This document shows positions 44,984 to 53,328 of a stretch of DNA of 64,000 nt, in pieces (within the stretch, counting starts at the first letter, position 1; every line of letters starts with the position of its first letter). Made by a program: the position numbers and the translations under genes. Below the pieces are notes generated by a model. The model saw nothing but the letters and a program-made list of their open reading frames with translations, did not search any database and was not told the origin of the DNA. The stretch comes from Oscillospiraceae bacterium (GTDB lineage Bacteria > Bacillota > Clostridia > Oscillospirales > Oscillospiraceae). The stretch lies in the NCBI GenBank assembly GCA_017439425.1, contig JAFSJE010000048.1, positions 62,001-126,000 on the forward strand. Reading direction: 5' to 3'.

Positions 44984-46192
44984 ATGGCTAAGCAAAAGTT
45001 TGAAAGAAACAAGCCCCACGTAAACATCGGAACCATCGGCCACATTGACCACGGCAAGACCACTCTTACCGCTGCAATCACCAAGGTTCTCAACATGGCT
45101 GACTCCGGCGCTGCCGAGTTCACCGCATACGATCAGATCGATAAGGCTCCTGAGGAGCGCGCTCGTGGTATCACGATCAACACCGCTCACGTTGAGTATC
45201 AGACCGCTGCCCGTCACTATGCACACGTTGACTGCCCGGGCCACGCCGACTACATCAAGAACATGCTCACCGGCGCTGCTCAGATGGATGGCGCTATCCT
45301 CGTTATCGCCGCTTCTGATGGTCCTATGGCTCAGACCCGCGAGCACCTTCTTCTTGCCCGCCAGGTTAACGTTCCTTATGTCGTAGTCTTCCTTAACAAG
45401 GTTGACCAGGTTGACGATCCCGAGCTTCTCGAGCTCGTTGAGATGGAAGTCCGTGAGCTTCTCGACAAGTATGACTTCCCCGGCGACGATACCCCCATCA
45501 TCAAGGGCTCCGCTCTTAAGGTTCTTGAGTCCACCTCCACCGATCCTCATGCTCCTGAGTATGAGTGCATCTGGGAGCTCATGAACGCTGTCGACACCTA
45601 TATCAAGACTCCGGATCGTGCTGCTGACAAGCCCTTCCTTATGCCTGTTGAGGACGTCTTCACCATCACCGGCCGCGGCACCGTCGCTACTGGTAGAGTT
45701 GAGCGTGGCGTTGTCAAGATGAACGATAAGGTTCAGATCGTTGGCCTTATGGACGAGCCCCGTGAGACCACCGTTACCGGTATCGAGATGTTCCGCAAGC
45801 TCCTCGACTACGCAGAGGCCGGCGACAACATCGGTACCCTTCTCCGTGGTATTGCCAAGAACGAGGTCGAGCGCGGCCAGGTTCTTGCTAAGCCCGGTTC
45901 CATTCATCCCCACACCAAGTTCCATGGCCAGGTTTACGTTCTGTCCAAGGAAGAGGGCGGCCGTCATACTCCGTTCTTCAACAACTACAGACCGCAGTTC
46001 TATTTCCGTACCACTGACGTTACCGGCGTCATCACCCTTCCCGAGGGCGTAGAGATGTGCATGCCTGGTGATAACGTCGAGATGGACGTAGAGCTCATCA
46101 CCCCGATCGCTATCGAGCCCGGCCTTCGTTTCGCTATCCGTGAGGGTGGCCGTACCGTCGGCTCCGGCGTCGTTACCGCTATCAACGAGTAA
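44984..46192 (+). CDS. tuf: Elongation factor Tu
   Basis: Delivers aminoacyl-tRNA to the ribosome; 402 aa. [10 protein letters not shown] (G1), DCPGHADY (G3), NKVD (G4) and the domain II/III sequence [13 protein letters not shown] and [21 protein letters not shown] are complete. AAGGAGG before the ATG. Ends at a strong terminator, closing the str region. Confidence 0.99.
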   Translation: MAKQKFERNKPHVNIGTIGHIDHGKTTLTAAITKVLNMADSGAAEFTAYDQIDKAPEERARGITINTAHVEYQTAARHYAHVDCPGHADYIKNMLTGAAQMDGAILVIAASDGPMAQTREHLLLARQVNVPYVVVFLNKVDQVDDPELLELVEMEVRELLDKYDFPGDDTPIIKGSALKVLESTSTDPHAPEYECIWELMNAVDTYIKTPDRAADKPFLMPVEDVFTITGRGTVATGRVERGVVKMNDKVQIVGLMDEPRETTVTGIEMFRKLLDYAEAGDNIGTLLRGIAKNEVERGQVLAKPGSIHPHTKFHGQVYVLSKEEGGRHTPFFNNYRPQFYFRTTDVTGVITLPEGVEMCMPGDNVEMDVELITPIAIEPGLRFAIREGGRTVGSGVVTAINE

Positions 46193-46205
46193 TTTATACT
46201 CTCCT

Positions 46206-46236
46206 AAAAGCCTCTGCCTCGTGCAGAGGCTTTTTT
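46206..46236 (+). terminator. Terminator of the str/tuf unit
   Basis: Twelve-base AAAAGCCTCTGC / GCAGAGGCTTTT with six T residues. Confidence 0.95.
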
Positions 46237-46250
46237 GTATCTCGCATTAC

Positions 46251-46279
46251 TTGTTTTTTTCAATCATTAGTGGTATAAT
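46251..46279 (+). promoter_or_regulatory. Promoter of uppP-ftsK
   Basis: TTGTTT at 46251-46256, 17 bases, TATAAT at 46274-46279. Confidence 0.75.
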
Positions 46280-46287
46280 GCCTTTAT

Positions 46288-46319
46288 ATTGGAATATCAT
46301 TGGAATATCATTGGAATAT
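46288..46319 (+). repeat. Three tandem 11-bp repeats in the uppP leader
   Basis: ATTGGAATATC repeated 2.9 times from just after the predicted transcription start to near the ribosome site. One unit equals one helical turn. Confidence 0.85.
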
Positions 46320-46342
46320 ATTGATTTTAAGGAGGCATGACC

Positions 46343-47179
46343 ATGTCTGTACTGCTGGCGGCTCTGCTCGGACTGATTCAGGGTCTGACAGAATTTCTGC
46401 CTGTTTCAAGCTCCGGTCATCTGTCGATAATTCAGAATATCTTCAGTCTTGGTTATGACAGTGAGGAGCATCTGCTTTTTGACGTTATGCTCCACGTCGC
46501 AACGCTTGTCTCTGTTTATATCGTCTATCGCAAGGAGATAACAGTGATGGCGAACGATACATTCAACGCGATCCTCGGCCGCGATTCGCTCACAGACGAT
46601 TCCGGCAGAATGAAGCCCACTATCAGAGGAGTGTTCCTGCTCGTAGTGGCAACTCTTCCGCTTGTGCTGGTGGTATTTGTCCACAGCCTTGTTGAGAAGC
46701 TCTATTACAATACGTTCTTCATCGCGATCGCGCTCGCCGTTACCGGCGGACTGCTTTTCGCCTCGACTCATTTTAATGACGGGAAAAAAACCGAAAAAAC
46801 CGCTACTGTTTCAGACGCTCTTCTCGTGGGACTCGGTCAGGCAATCGCAACTCTGCCTGGTCTCAGCCGCTCCGGCACCACAATCACCGTCGGCATGACC
46901 TGCGGCTTCAGAAAGAGCTTCGCAGTCAGGTTTTCGTTCCTTCTTTCAATTCCCGCAATCCTTGGCTCAACGATACTGACCCTCGTTTCCGCGCTGCGTG
47001 ACGGCGTTAACTGGGGCAACATTCCGGCATATATTATCGGTATGCTTGTTGCGGGAGTAGTCGGATATTTCTCGCTGAGCTTCTTCAAGCAGCTCGTTCA
47101 GAAGGGCTCGCTCAAATTCTTTGCTTATTACTGCTGGGCGGCGTCTGTCGTCGCACTCATCGTCAGCATTGTTACATAA
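46343..47179 (+). CDS. uppP: Undecaprenyl-diphosphatase
   Basis: Recycles the cell-wall lipid carrier by dephosphorylating undecaprenyl diphosphate; 278 aa, polytopic BacA family. LLGLIQGLTEFLPVSSSGHL at the start and LPGLSRSGTTITVGM later are the two catalytic motifs. ATG 46343 is preferred because GGAGG is seven bases upstream, while ATG 46337 is only one base from it. High copy gives bacitracin tolerance in other bacteria, but this is a housekeeping gene. Confidence 0.95.
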   Translation: MSVLLAALLGLIQGLTEFLPVSSSGHLSIIQNIFSLGYDSEEHLLFDVMLHVATLVSVYIVYRKEITVMANDTFNAILGRDSLTDDSGRMKPTIRGVFLLVVATLPLVLVVFVHSLVEKLYYNTFFIAIALAVTGGLLFASTHFNDGKKTEKTATVSDALLVGLGQAIATLPGLSRSGTTITVGMTCGFRKSFAVRFSFLLSIPAILGSTILTLVSALRDGVNWGNIPAYIIGMLVAGVVGYFSLSFFKQLVQKGSLKFFAYYCWAASVVALIVSIVT

Positions 47180-47194
47180 GGAGTTATTGTTTTA

Positions 47195-49888
47195 ATGGCA
47201 CAGAAGAAATCCACATCTCAGGCGTCAAGGCCGAAAAAGACTTCCTCGACGCGCTCGCGCAGCAATACCACAAAGCGCGCGCCGAGAAAGACAAATACGC
47301 GCCTTGTTCTGACGCTCACGTTCTTTATTCTCGGTGTGTTCACGCTTCTCGGTTACTTTACCTCAGACGGACTGTTTATAAATCTGCTGCATTCGCTCTT
47401 TACGGGTCTTTTCGGCGGAGGCTTTATTGCTCTGCCTCCGGTGCTCCTGTTCTGCGCCGGACTGTATGCGGTTTCGTCGGAGAAGCCGAAAACGCTCAGA
47501 GTTGTCTGCATTCTGCTCATACCAATCGTTATCGGCGGCTGGTTTCAGCTTTTCAGCCCGAATCAGTATGACCTGAGCTTCGAGAGCCTCGGTAAGCTCT
47601 ATGCTGACGGAGCGGAGGGAATAGGCGGCGGCGCGGTATCCGGATATATCGCAACGCTGTTTATCACGCTCTTCAGCCTTATAGGCGCTTTTGTGTTTGA
47701 AGTATTCTTCAGCGTTGCCTGCATTATCGGGGCAATCGGCATTCCCGCTGACGTACTCGGCGCGAAGTTAGCTGAAAAGCGCGATGAGCTTAAGGAGCAG
47801 CACGAAGTCAGAGCCGAGTGGCGCAGAATCGATGCGGAGAACGAAGCACTGAAGCGCGAGATGGATCGTGAGGATCAGCGCCGCGCCAGGGAAGAACTTG
47901 AGAAGAAGAAAGCTGCGTTTCGCTCGTCCATAGATATTCCGATGGACGGCGAGGAGAGGAAAGAGGAGCCGGAGAAGCCGAAAAAGCAGGTCGGCGGCCC
48001 GCTTTTCAACAAGCAGTCAAAGGTCAAGGCGCCTGACGAGCTGTTCAAGCCGTCAGAACCGGAGAATGAGAAGCCGGAGCAGGTTCATGAAGAAATCAAA
48101 GAGGAGATACCGGAGGAGCAGGTCACTGTCGCCGAAGAACCCGACGATGAGCCGGATGTTCCGAGCTTTGTCGCGCCGGTGGTGACGCCGATAGCGCCGA
48201 AGCCTCAGCCGAAGCCAATCGCCGCAAAGCCGCCCGAGCCTATAAGACCTCCGGAGCCGGTGAAGGCGGAGGCGGACGAGGCAAAGAGCTTCGCGGCACT
48301 TATTGAGGAAAATGCGAAGCGCGAGGTGCAGGAGGGGCTGCAGACCTACAAATTCCCGCCCATTGAGCTTCTTGAGGCGCCGAGAGCCGGAAAGAGTGAC
48401 GCTCAGTCTGAGATCAACGCTACCAAGGAAAGACTTGAGAAGGTTCTCGCCTCATTCGGCATCAATTCAACGATTTCCAACATCATCAACGGCCCGTCTG
48501 TTACGCGCTACGAGATGGAGCTTGAGATCGGCGTTAAGCTCAACAAGCTGACAAGCCTCTCTGACGATATTGCGCTTGCGCTTGGAGTCGGCGGTGTGCG
48601 AATTGCCGCGATACCGAATAAGATTTCCACGGTCGGCATCGAGGTGCCAAATAAGAATACCTCGACTGTCTGGCTGCGCGAGCTTATCGAGTCACAGGAG
48701 TTCAAAAACGCGAAATCCAAGCTCACCTTCGCCCTCGGAAAGAACATCGGCGGCGAGGTCATGCTGGGAAATATCAACAAGCTGCCGCACCTGCTCATCG
48801 CCGGTACCACCGGCTCGGGTAAGTCTGTCAGCCTTAACTCCCTCATACTGAGCCTGATGTACAAAGCGACTCCGGAAGAGGTCAAATTCATAATGATCGA
48901 CCCGAAAATGGTCGAGTTCAAGATCTACAACGGCATACCGCACCTGCTTGTTCCGGTTGTCACCGAGGCGAAGAAGGCGGCGGGTGCGCTCCAGTGGGCT
49001 GTCACCGAGATGATGAAGCGCTATAAGCTTTTCAGCGAGGTCGGCGCGCGTGATATCGCGGGCTATAACGAGCACCTCAAGGAAGCGGGAGAAAAGCCGA
49101 TACCGTTTGTCGTCGTCATCATTGACGAGCTGGCAGACCTGATGCTCGTAGCCGCGAAGGAGGTCGAGGAATCTATCTGCCGCGTGGCTCAGATGGGACG
49201 CGCCGCGGGAGTCCATCTCGTTATTGCTACGCAGTCGCCTCGTGCCGACGTAATCACGGGTCTTATGAAGGCGAATATCCCATCCAGAATTTCGTTCAAG
49301 GTCGCGTCCGCGCTTGAAAGCCGCATAATTCTCGACGCAGGCGGCTCTGCGGATAAGCTGATGGGCAACGGAGATATGCTCTATGCGCCTATCGGCACAT
49401 CTAAGCCGGTGCGTATTCAGGGCGCATGGGTCTCAGATGAGGAGAGGGAAAATATCGTAAACTTCGTCAAGGAGGGCTGCGAAGCCAGCTATTCCGAGGA
49501 TGTTATTCACGAAATCGAGCGCGCCGCTGAGGGTAAGGACGCTCAGAAGGCACAGCAGCCGGCGGAGGAGAAGAAGGATTACGATGAAATGATACCGCAG
49601 GCTGTCGAGGTCATTTTCGACACTCAGCAGGCGTCGGTCTCCATGCTCCAGCGCAGATTGAAGCTCGGCTACGCGAGAGCGGCAAGGCTCGTCGACCAGA
49701 TGGAGGAGATGGGCATTGTCGGGCCGTTTGAGGGCTCGAAGCCGAGGCAGATTCTCATCACCCGCCAGCAGTGGCAGGAGATGCAGTTCATCAACGGCAC
49801 TGCGCCAATCGCACCCGCTGAGCAGCAGATGAGCTTTGACGACGTCGAAGCCGATATGCCGATTGATTCCGACACGGAGGAAGTCTGA
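47195..49888 (+). CDS. ftsK: FtsK/SpoIIIE DNA translocase
   Basis: Septum-located ATP-driven DNA pump for chromosome segregation or spore DNA transfer, 897 aa. A basic N-terminus is followed by four membrane helices, a Pro/Glu/Lys linker around residues 200-390, and a RecA-type motor: LIAGTTGSGKSVSLNSL (Walker A), VVVIIDELADLM (Walker B). The last ~70 residues are the gamma winged helix (ASVSMLQRRLKLGYARAARL) that reads orienting sequences. Cotranscribed with uppP. Confidence 0.96.
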   Translation: MAQKKSTSQASRPKKTSSTRSRSNTTKRAPRKTNTRLVLTLTFFILGVFTLLGYFTSDGLFINLLHSLFTGLFGGGFIALPPVLLFCAGLYAVSSEKPKTLRVVCILLIPIVIGGWFQLFSPNQYDLSFESLGKLYADGAEGIGGGAVSGYIATLFITLFSLIGAFVFEVFFSVACIIGAIGIPADVLGAKLAEKRDELKEQHEVRAEWRRIDAENEALKREMDREDQRRAREELEKKKAAFRSSIDIPMDGEERKEEPEKPKKQVGGPLFNKQSKVKAPDELFKPSEPENEKPEQVHEEIKEEIPEEQVTVAEEPDDEPDVPSFVAPVVTPIAPKPQPKPIAAKPPEPIRPPEPVKAEADEAKSFAALIEENAKREVQEGLQTYKFPPIELLEAPRAGKSDAQSEINATKERLEKVLASFGINSTISNIINGPSVTRYEMELEIGVKLNKLTSLSDDIALALGVGGVRIAAIPNKISTVGIEVPNKNTSTVWLRELIESQEFKNAKSKLTFALGKNIGGEVMLGNINKLPHLLIAGTTGSGKSVSLNSLILSLMYKATPEEVKFIMIDPKMVEFKIYNGIPHLLVPVVTEAKKAAGALQWAVTEMMKRYKLFSEVGARDIAGYNEHLKEAGEKPIPFVVVIIDELADLMLVAAKEVEESICRVAQMGRAAGVHLVIATQSPRADVITGLMKANIPSRISFKVASALESRIILDAGGSADKLMGNGDMLYAPIGTSKPVRIQGAWVSDEERENIVNFVKEGCEASYSEDVIHEIERAAEGKDAQKAQQPAEEKKDYDEMIPQAVEVIFDTQQASVSMLQRRLKLGYARAARLVDQMEEMGIVGPFEGSKPRQILITRQQWQEMQFINGTAPIAPAEQQMSFDDVEADMPIDSDTEEV

Positions 49889-49889
49889 A

Positions 49890-50534
49890 TTGGAAACGCT
49901 TATCTTTGTGCTCGAGGTGATCGGAACGCTCTCGTTTGCGGTATCCGGCGCCTTCACCGCCATCAGAAAGGATATGGACGTGTTCGGTGTAGCAATTCTC
50001 GGACTTACGACCGCGGTCGGCGGCGGTATGATACGCGACCTCATTCTCGGTATTACTCCTCCGGCTACCTTCCGCGAGCCGATGTGGGCGATTATGGCGA
50101 TACTCGTTTCAATAGCGGTTTTCATACTCGTCTATATGAAAAAGCTGCACGAGCACGGCAGGGTATACGACATTGTTATGCTCCTTACCGACACCGTCGG
50201 GCTTGCCGCATTCACAATTGCGGGAATAGGTGTAGCTACGGCGCAGCAGGTGCAGTACAGTAACTTCCTGATGATTTTCGTCGGCGTTATAACCGGCGTC
50301 GGCGGCGGTGTTATCCGCGACCTCTTCGCGGGTGACAGACCTTACATATTCGTAAAGCACGTTTACGCAAGCGCATCAATTATCGGCGCGATAATAACGG
50401 TATTTCTTGCACCCGTCATGGGCAGCGAGATAGCCTCGATCTACGGAATGAGCGTTATAATCGTGCTGAGACTTCTCTCGGCGCATTTCAAGTGGAATCT
50501 TCCTAAAATTCCGCACAGGGAGGAAGAAAAATGA
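49890..50534 (+). CDS. UPF0126/TRIC-family membrane protein
   Basis: A 214-aa protein with seven predicted helices and an internal duplication: GGGMIRDLILG and GGGVIRDLFAGDRPYIF occur in the two halves, as in trimeric intracellular cation channel relatives (YicG/YadS). A glycine or cation transport role is described for relatives. The start is TTG 49890, one base after the ftsK stop, with GGAGG nine bases upstream. It overlaps the next gene by four bases. Confidence 0.85.
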   Translation: METLIFVLEVIGTLSFAVSGAFTAIRKDMDVFGVAILGLTTAVGGGMIRDLILGITPPATFREPMWAIMAILVSIAVFILVYMKKLHEHGRVYDIVMLLTDTVGLAAFTIAGIGVATAQQVQYSNFLMIFVGVITGVGGGVIRDLFAGDRPYIFVKHVYASASIIGAIITVFLAPVMGSEIASIYGMSVIIVLRLLSAHFKWNLPKIPHREEEK

Positions 50535-51031
50535 AAAATATCGTACTTATCGGAATGCCTGGCAGCGGAAAATCGACTCTCGGCGTACTGCTCGCAAAGT
50601 TCCTCGGATATGACTTCGTGGATATGGATATCATCATTCAGAAGGCGACCGGGAAAAAGCTCTCCGAGATAATCGAGGAGCGCGGCAACGAGGGCTTTCT
50701 CGACGTTGAGGGCGAGATAGCAGCTGACTATAAGCCGGAGGGAAATCATCCGACGATCATTGCGACCGGCGGCAGTGTAGTTTACCGCGAGAGCGCGATG
50801 CGGAACCTCAGGAGCATAGGAAAGGTCGTCTATCTCTCTGTCCCGTGTGAGGAGCTTGAGAAGAGACTTCACCATCTCGAGACGCGCGGCGTCGCAATAA
50901 AGGAGGGCATGACCTTCGCGGAGCTCTATGAGGAGAGGCGTCCGCTATACGAAAAGTATGCCGATATCACAGTTGACGAGGCGGGAAGCTCACTTTCGGA
51001 TATAGTTGAGCTCATGATGCACCTCGCGTAA
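50531..51031 (+). CDS. Shikimate kinase-like protein
   Basis: A 166-aa P-loop kinase: GMPGSGKST (Walker A), DMD near residue 34 for shikimate/Mg, ATGGSVVY, and the lid Arg. The FRxxE motif whose Arg holds the shikimate carboxylate reads FLDVE here, so Arg is replaced by Leu. This change and the RGVAIKEGMTFAELYEERRPLYEKYA tail define a subfamily often named AroK but whose substrate may differ. No other aro gene is nearby. Confidence 0.75.
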   Translation: MKNIVLIGMPGSGKSTLGVLLAKFLGYDFVDMDIIIQKATGKKLSEIIEERGNEGFLDVEGEIAADYKPEGNHPTIIATGGSVVYRESAMRNLRSIGKVVYLSVPCEELEKRLHHLETRGVAIKEGMTFAELYEERRPLYEKYADITVDEAGSSLSDIVELMMHLA

Positions 51032-51032
51032 T

Positions 51033-51070
51033 AAAACGGCTCGCAGATAATTCTGCGGGCCGTTTTATTT
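51033..51070 (+). terminator. Terminator of the uppP-ftsK unit
   Basis: Stem AAAACGGC-CGCAG / CTGCG-GCCGTTTT with one mismatch, then ATTT. Confidence 0.85.
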
Positions 51071-51116
51071 GCAAATTCCCGGATTTTTGCACATTTTAGG
51101 GGGTTATGACGATAAT

Positions 51117-51172
51117 TTGTCAATGACATTAATTGTCACAAGCTTTTCAAACGCTCTTTAGTATGATAAAAT
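51117..51172 (+). promoter_or_regulatory. Promoter and TTGTCA repeats before the double-HTH gene
   Basis: TTTTCA at 51144-51149, 17 bases, TAAAAT at 51167-51172 with TGA extension. Just upstream TTGTCA is repeated at 51117 and 51133, and TGACA-N5-TGTCA (51124-51138) is a dyad; likely autoregulatory site. Confidence 0.55.
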
Positions 51173-51188
51173 TCTAAAGGGTGATAAT

Positions 51189-52547
51189 ATGTTCACAGAG
51201 AGATTGAATATTGCGATCGGTCTGATCGGCGCAACTAATGCTGAGCTCGCTGAGACATATGGCTGCGACAGATCTAATATCTCTAGAATTCGATCCGGCA
51301 ACCGGGTACCATCCCGCACCTCCGGCGTAACTAAAAAGCTTGTCGCCGCCCTTGTTGAGCAGGCTTACAAAAGCGGAGCCAGTGCGGCCATTTTCGATAA
51401 AATCGGTATTTCCCGGGGCTCAAGCCGCGAGAATGCGGAAAAGGCGCTCCTTAAGTGGCTCTATTCCGGTGAGAGCATGGGGGAAAAGCACCTTTCGCCG
51501 GCGCCGTTCAGAAACTTCGGAGAGAAGCTCAGCGCATCTATGGTGGCGGCAAATATCTCCAATATTCGCCTTGCGCGGGCACTGAACGTAGATCCGAGCC
51601 ACATAAGCCGCTTCAGAAGCGGTCAGCGCACACCGAAATCAAACCCGAAGCTTGTAATTGCAATATGCGACGTTATTCTTGAGCGCTGTGCCAATGAAAA
51701 CAAGCTCGCTGAACTCTCAAAGCTAACGGGTATTGCCGAGAGCGAGCTCAAGCGCGAGGCATTTCAGGCATGGCTGTGCGATTTCAACGTGGATGATTAC
51801 GGCGACGCGATCGACGTTATCATCAGCTCTGTCAGCGATATGACCTCTGCGATAGCTCCGAATCCCGATGAGATCGAAGAGCTATTGGATGACAGAAGCG
51901 TTTATTACGGTATTTCCGGGTTAAGAGAGGCAATCATCCGCCTCATTACCGAGACTATTAAAAACGGAGCTGAGGAGCTTCTGTTCTATAACGATCAGCA
52001 CGCCTTTTGGTTTTCCGATGAGCAGACGTTCTACTCTAAATGGTCGAGCTTCATGTTGGCGGCGGTTAACCGCGGTGTCAAGGTCATTACTATACACAGT
52101 CTTGACAGAGCATCGAATGAGATCGTCGAAACCCTACGAAGCTGGCTTCCGTTATACGTAACCGGCAATATAAACGCATATTATACGAAAAGACAGCGCG
52201 ATATGCAGTTCTCTCACTGCATTTTTGCCGCGCCGGGTATCGCCGCGATAAGCGCGACGAGCGTAGCCGGGCGAGAGAGGGTCGGCGCGTTCTATTACCA
52301 TACCGATCCCGATGAAATGCGCGTTATCCTTGAGGACTACGCGGCTATTCAGAAGAGCGCTTCGCCGCTTGTATCAGTGGGGCAGGGCACGCTGACCGGA
52401 AAGCCTAGAGTTCGCATAGTGAACGATATAAAGCTCTCTGTGTATGACGACGGCGTTGAGGTAAAGCGCCTCCGAGAGCCTGAAAACAGCTTCGTTATTC
52501 TTCATCCAGCGCTTATTGAGGGATTCGAGCGTATGCTCGAGGACTGA
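51189..52547 (+). CDS. Regulator with two tandem XRE-type HTH domains
   Basis: A 452-aa protein. Residues 1-50 and about 110-160 each carry a helix-turn-helix with the same signature (DRSNISRIRSGNRVP and DPSHISRFRSGQRTP). The C-terminal two-thirds is a soluble domain with FYNDQHAFWFSDEQTFYSKW and GVKVITIHSLDR, which I cannot assign to a named family. It stands alone between terminators. Probably a one-component sensor-repressor; ligand and targets unknown. Confidence 0.75.
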   Translation: MFTERLNIAIGLIGATNAELAETYGCDRSNISRIRSGNRVPSRTSGVTKKLVAALVEQAYKSGASAAIFDKIGISRGSSRENAEKALLKWLYSGESMGEKHLSPAPFRNFGEKLSASMVAANISNIRLARALNVDPSHISRFRSGQRTPKSNPKLVIAICDVILERCANENKLAELSKLTGIAESELKREAFQAWLCDFNVDDYGDAIDVIISSVSDMTSAIAPNPDEIEELLDDRSVYYGISGLREAIIRLITETIKNGAEELLFYNDQHAFWFSDEQTFYSKWSSFMLAAVNRGVKVITIHSLDRASNEIVETLRSWLPLYVTGNINAYYTKRQRDMQFSHCIFAAPGIAAISATSVAGRERVGAFYYHTDPDEMRVILEDYAAIQKSASPLVSVGQGTLTGKPRVRIVNDIKLSVYDDGVEVKRLREPENSFVILHPALIEGFERMLED

Positions 52548-52566
52548 TATTTTAATCAAAACAGTA

Positions 52567-52597
52567 ACTCCGCCGTTGTTTATTCGGCGGAGTTTTT
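52567..52597. terminator. Bidirectional terminator at 52.6 kb
   Basis: Nine-bp stem ACTCCGCCG / CGGCGGAGT then TTTTT; serves the HTH gene and the leftward HAD gene. Confidence 0.85.
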
Positions 52598-52599
52598 CT

Positions 52600-53325
52600 T
52601 TATATAAGCTCAATGAGTGAGTTAATGACCTTCACTGTCCCGCGCGGAAAACGATGGGTGTTCCGGAAGAGCTCCTCCTCGGAGTATCCGTCGGAGTTTA
52701 AGAAGATGCCCTCAACACCGCAGGAGGCGGCGACGCGCATATCGCTCGAGAAGTCATTTCCAATCATAACACAATCCTCCGGGCGGAGATTCTCAAGATC
52801 GAGAAGCTTAGCTATAAAGCGCGGATCGGGCTTCTTGATCCCATGGTCGGAGGAGATGAAAATGCGGTCAAAGTAATCGTACAGTCCGAGCTTTTCAAGC
52901 TCTGGAATTGTGAACACAGCCTGAGCGTTTGAGAGGAGAAGAAGCTTTTTGCCGCGGTGTCGGAGTTCGCGCAGTACCTCATGAGCGCCGGGCATTTCAC
53001 ACAGACGATTGCGGGATATGATGCGGAAAACGTTTGCCGCCATGTGTATAAAGCCATCGCCAGCGGGGGAGGCTACGGCGCGGTCGCGGCGCAAAAGCTC
53101 GCTGAATACCTCACTGAGCTCGATCTCGGGAAACTGGCCGCCCAGCTTGCGCTCCTTCTCGGCACAGAGGCGGAGATACTCGCTTTTCAGTTCCTCCGGA
53201 GTGTAGTCGGCGCCGTAAACGCCGTACAATTCAGCCATCGTGCTCCAGAGCTCCGGCTTTGATTCGTCTGTCCAGATATCGGCAAGGGTGCCGTACAGAT
53301 CAAAAATATACGCTTTCTTTTCCAT
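52600..53325 (-). CDS. HAD-superfamily hydrolase
   Basis: A 241-aa phosphatase-like enzyme. Motif I is FDLYGTL, so the second Asp of the phosphatase DxD is Tyr, as in haloacid-dehalogenase-type and some phosphatase members; motif II LLLLSNAQ, motif III Lys in GIKKPDP, motif IV MIGNDFSSD. A helical cap lies between I and II. It starts three bases after the GH13 gene, so may act on sugar phosphates from starch use. Confidence 0.85.
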   Translation of the reverse strand: MEKKAYIFDLYGTLADIWTDESKPELWSTMAELYGVYGADYTPEELKSEYLRLCAEKERKLGGQFPEIELSEVFSELLRRDRAVASPAGDGFIHMAANVFRIISRNRLCEMPGAHEVLRELRHRGKKLLLLSNAQAVFTIPELEKLGLYDYFDRIFISSDHGIKKPDPRFIAKLLDLENLRPEDCVMIGNDFSSDMRVAASCGVEGIFLNSDGYSEEELFRNTHRFPRGTVKVINSLIELI

Positions 53326-53328
53326 AGT

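Noticed and set aside
46288..46319. Short regular repeats as a possible CRISPR
   Set aside because: Units are 11 bp and directly abut with no spacers, and no cas gene is in the window.
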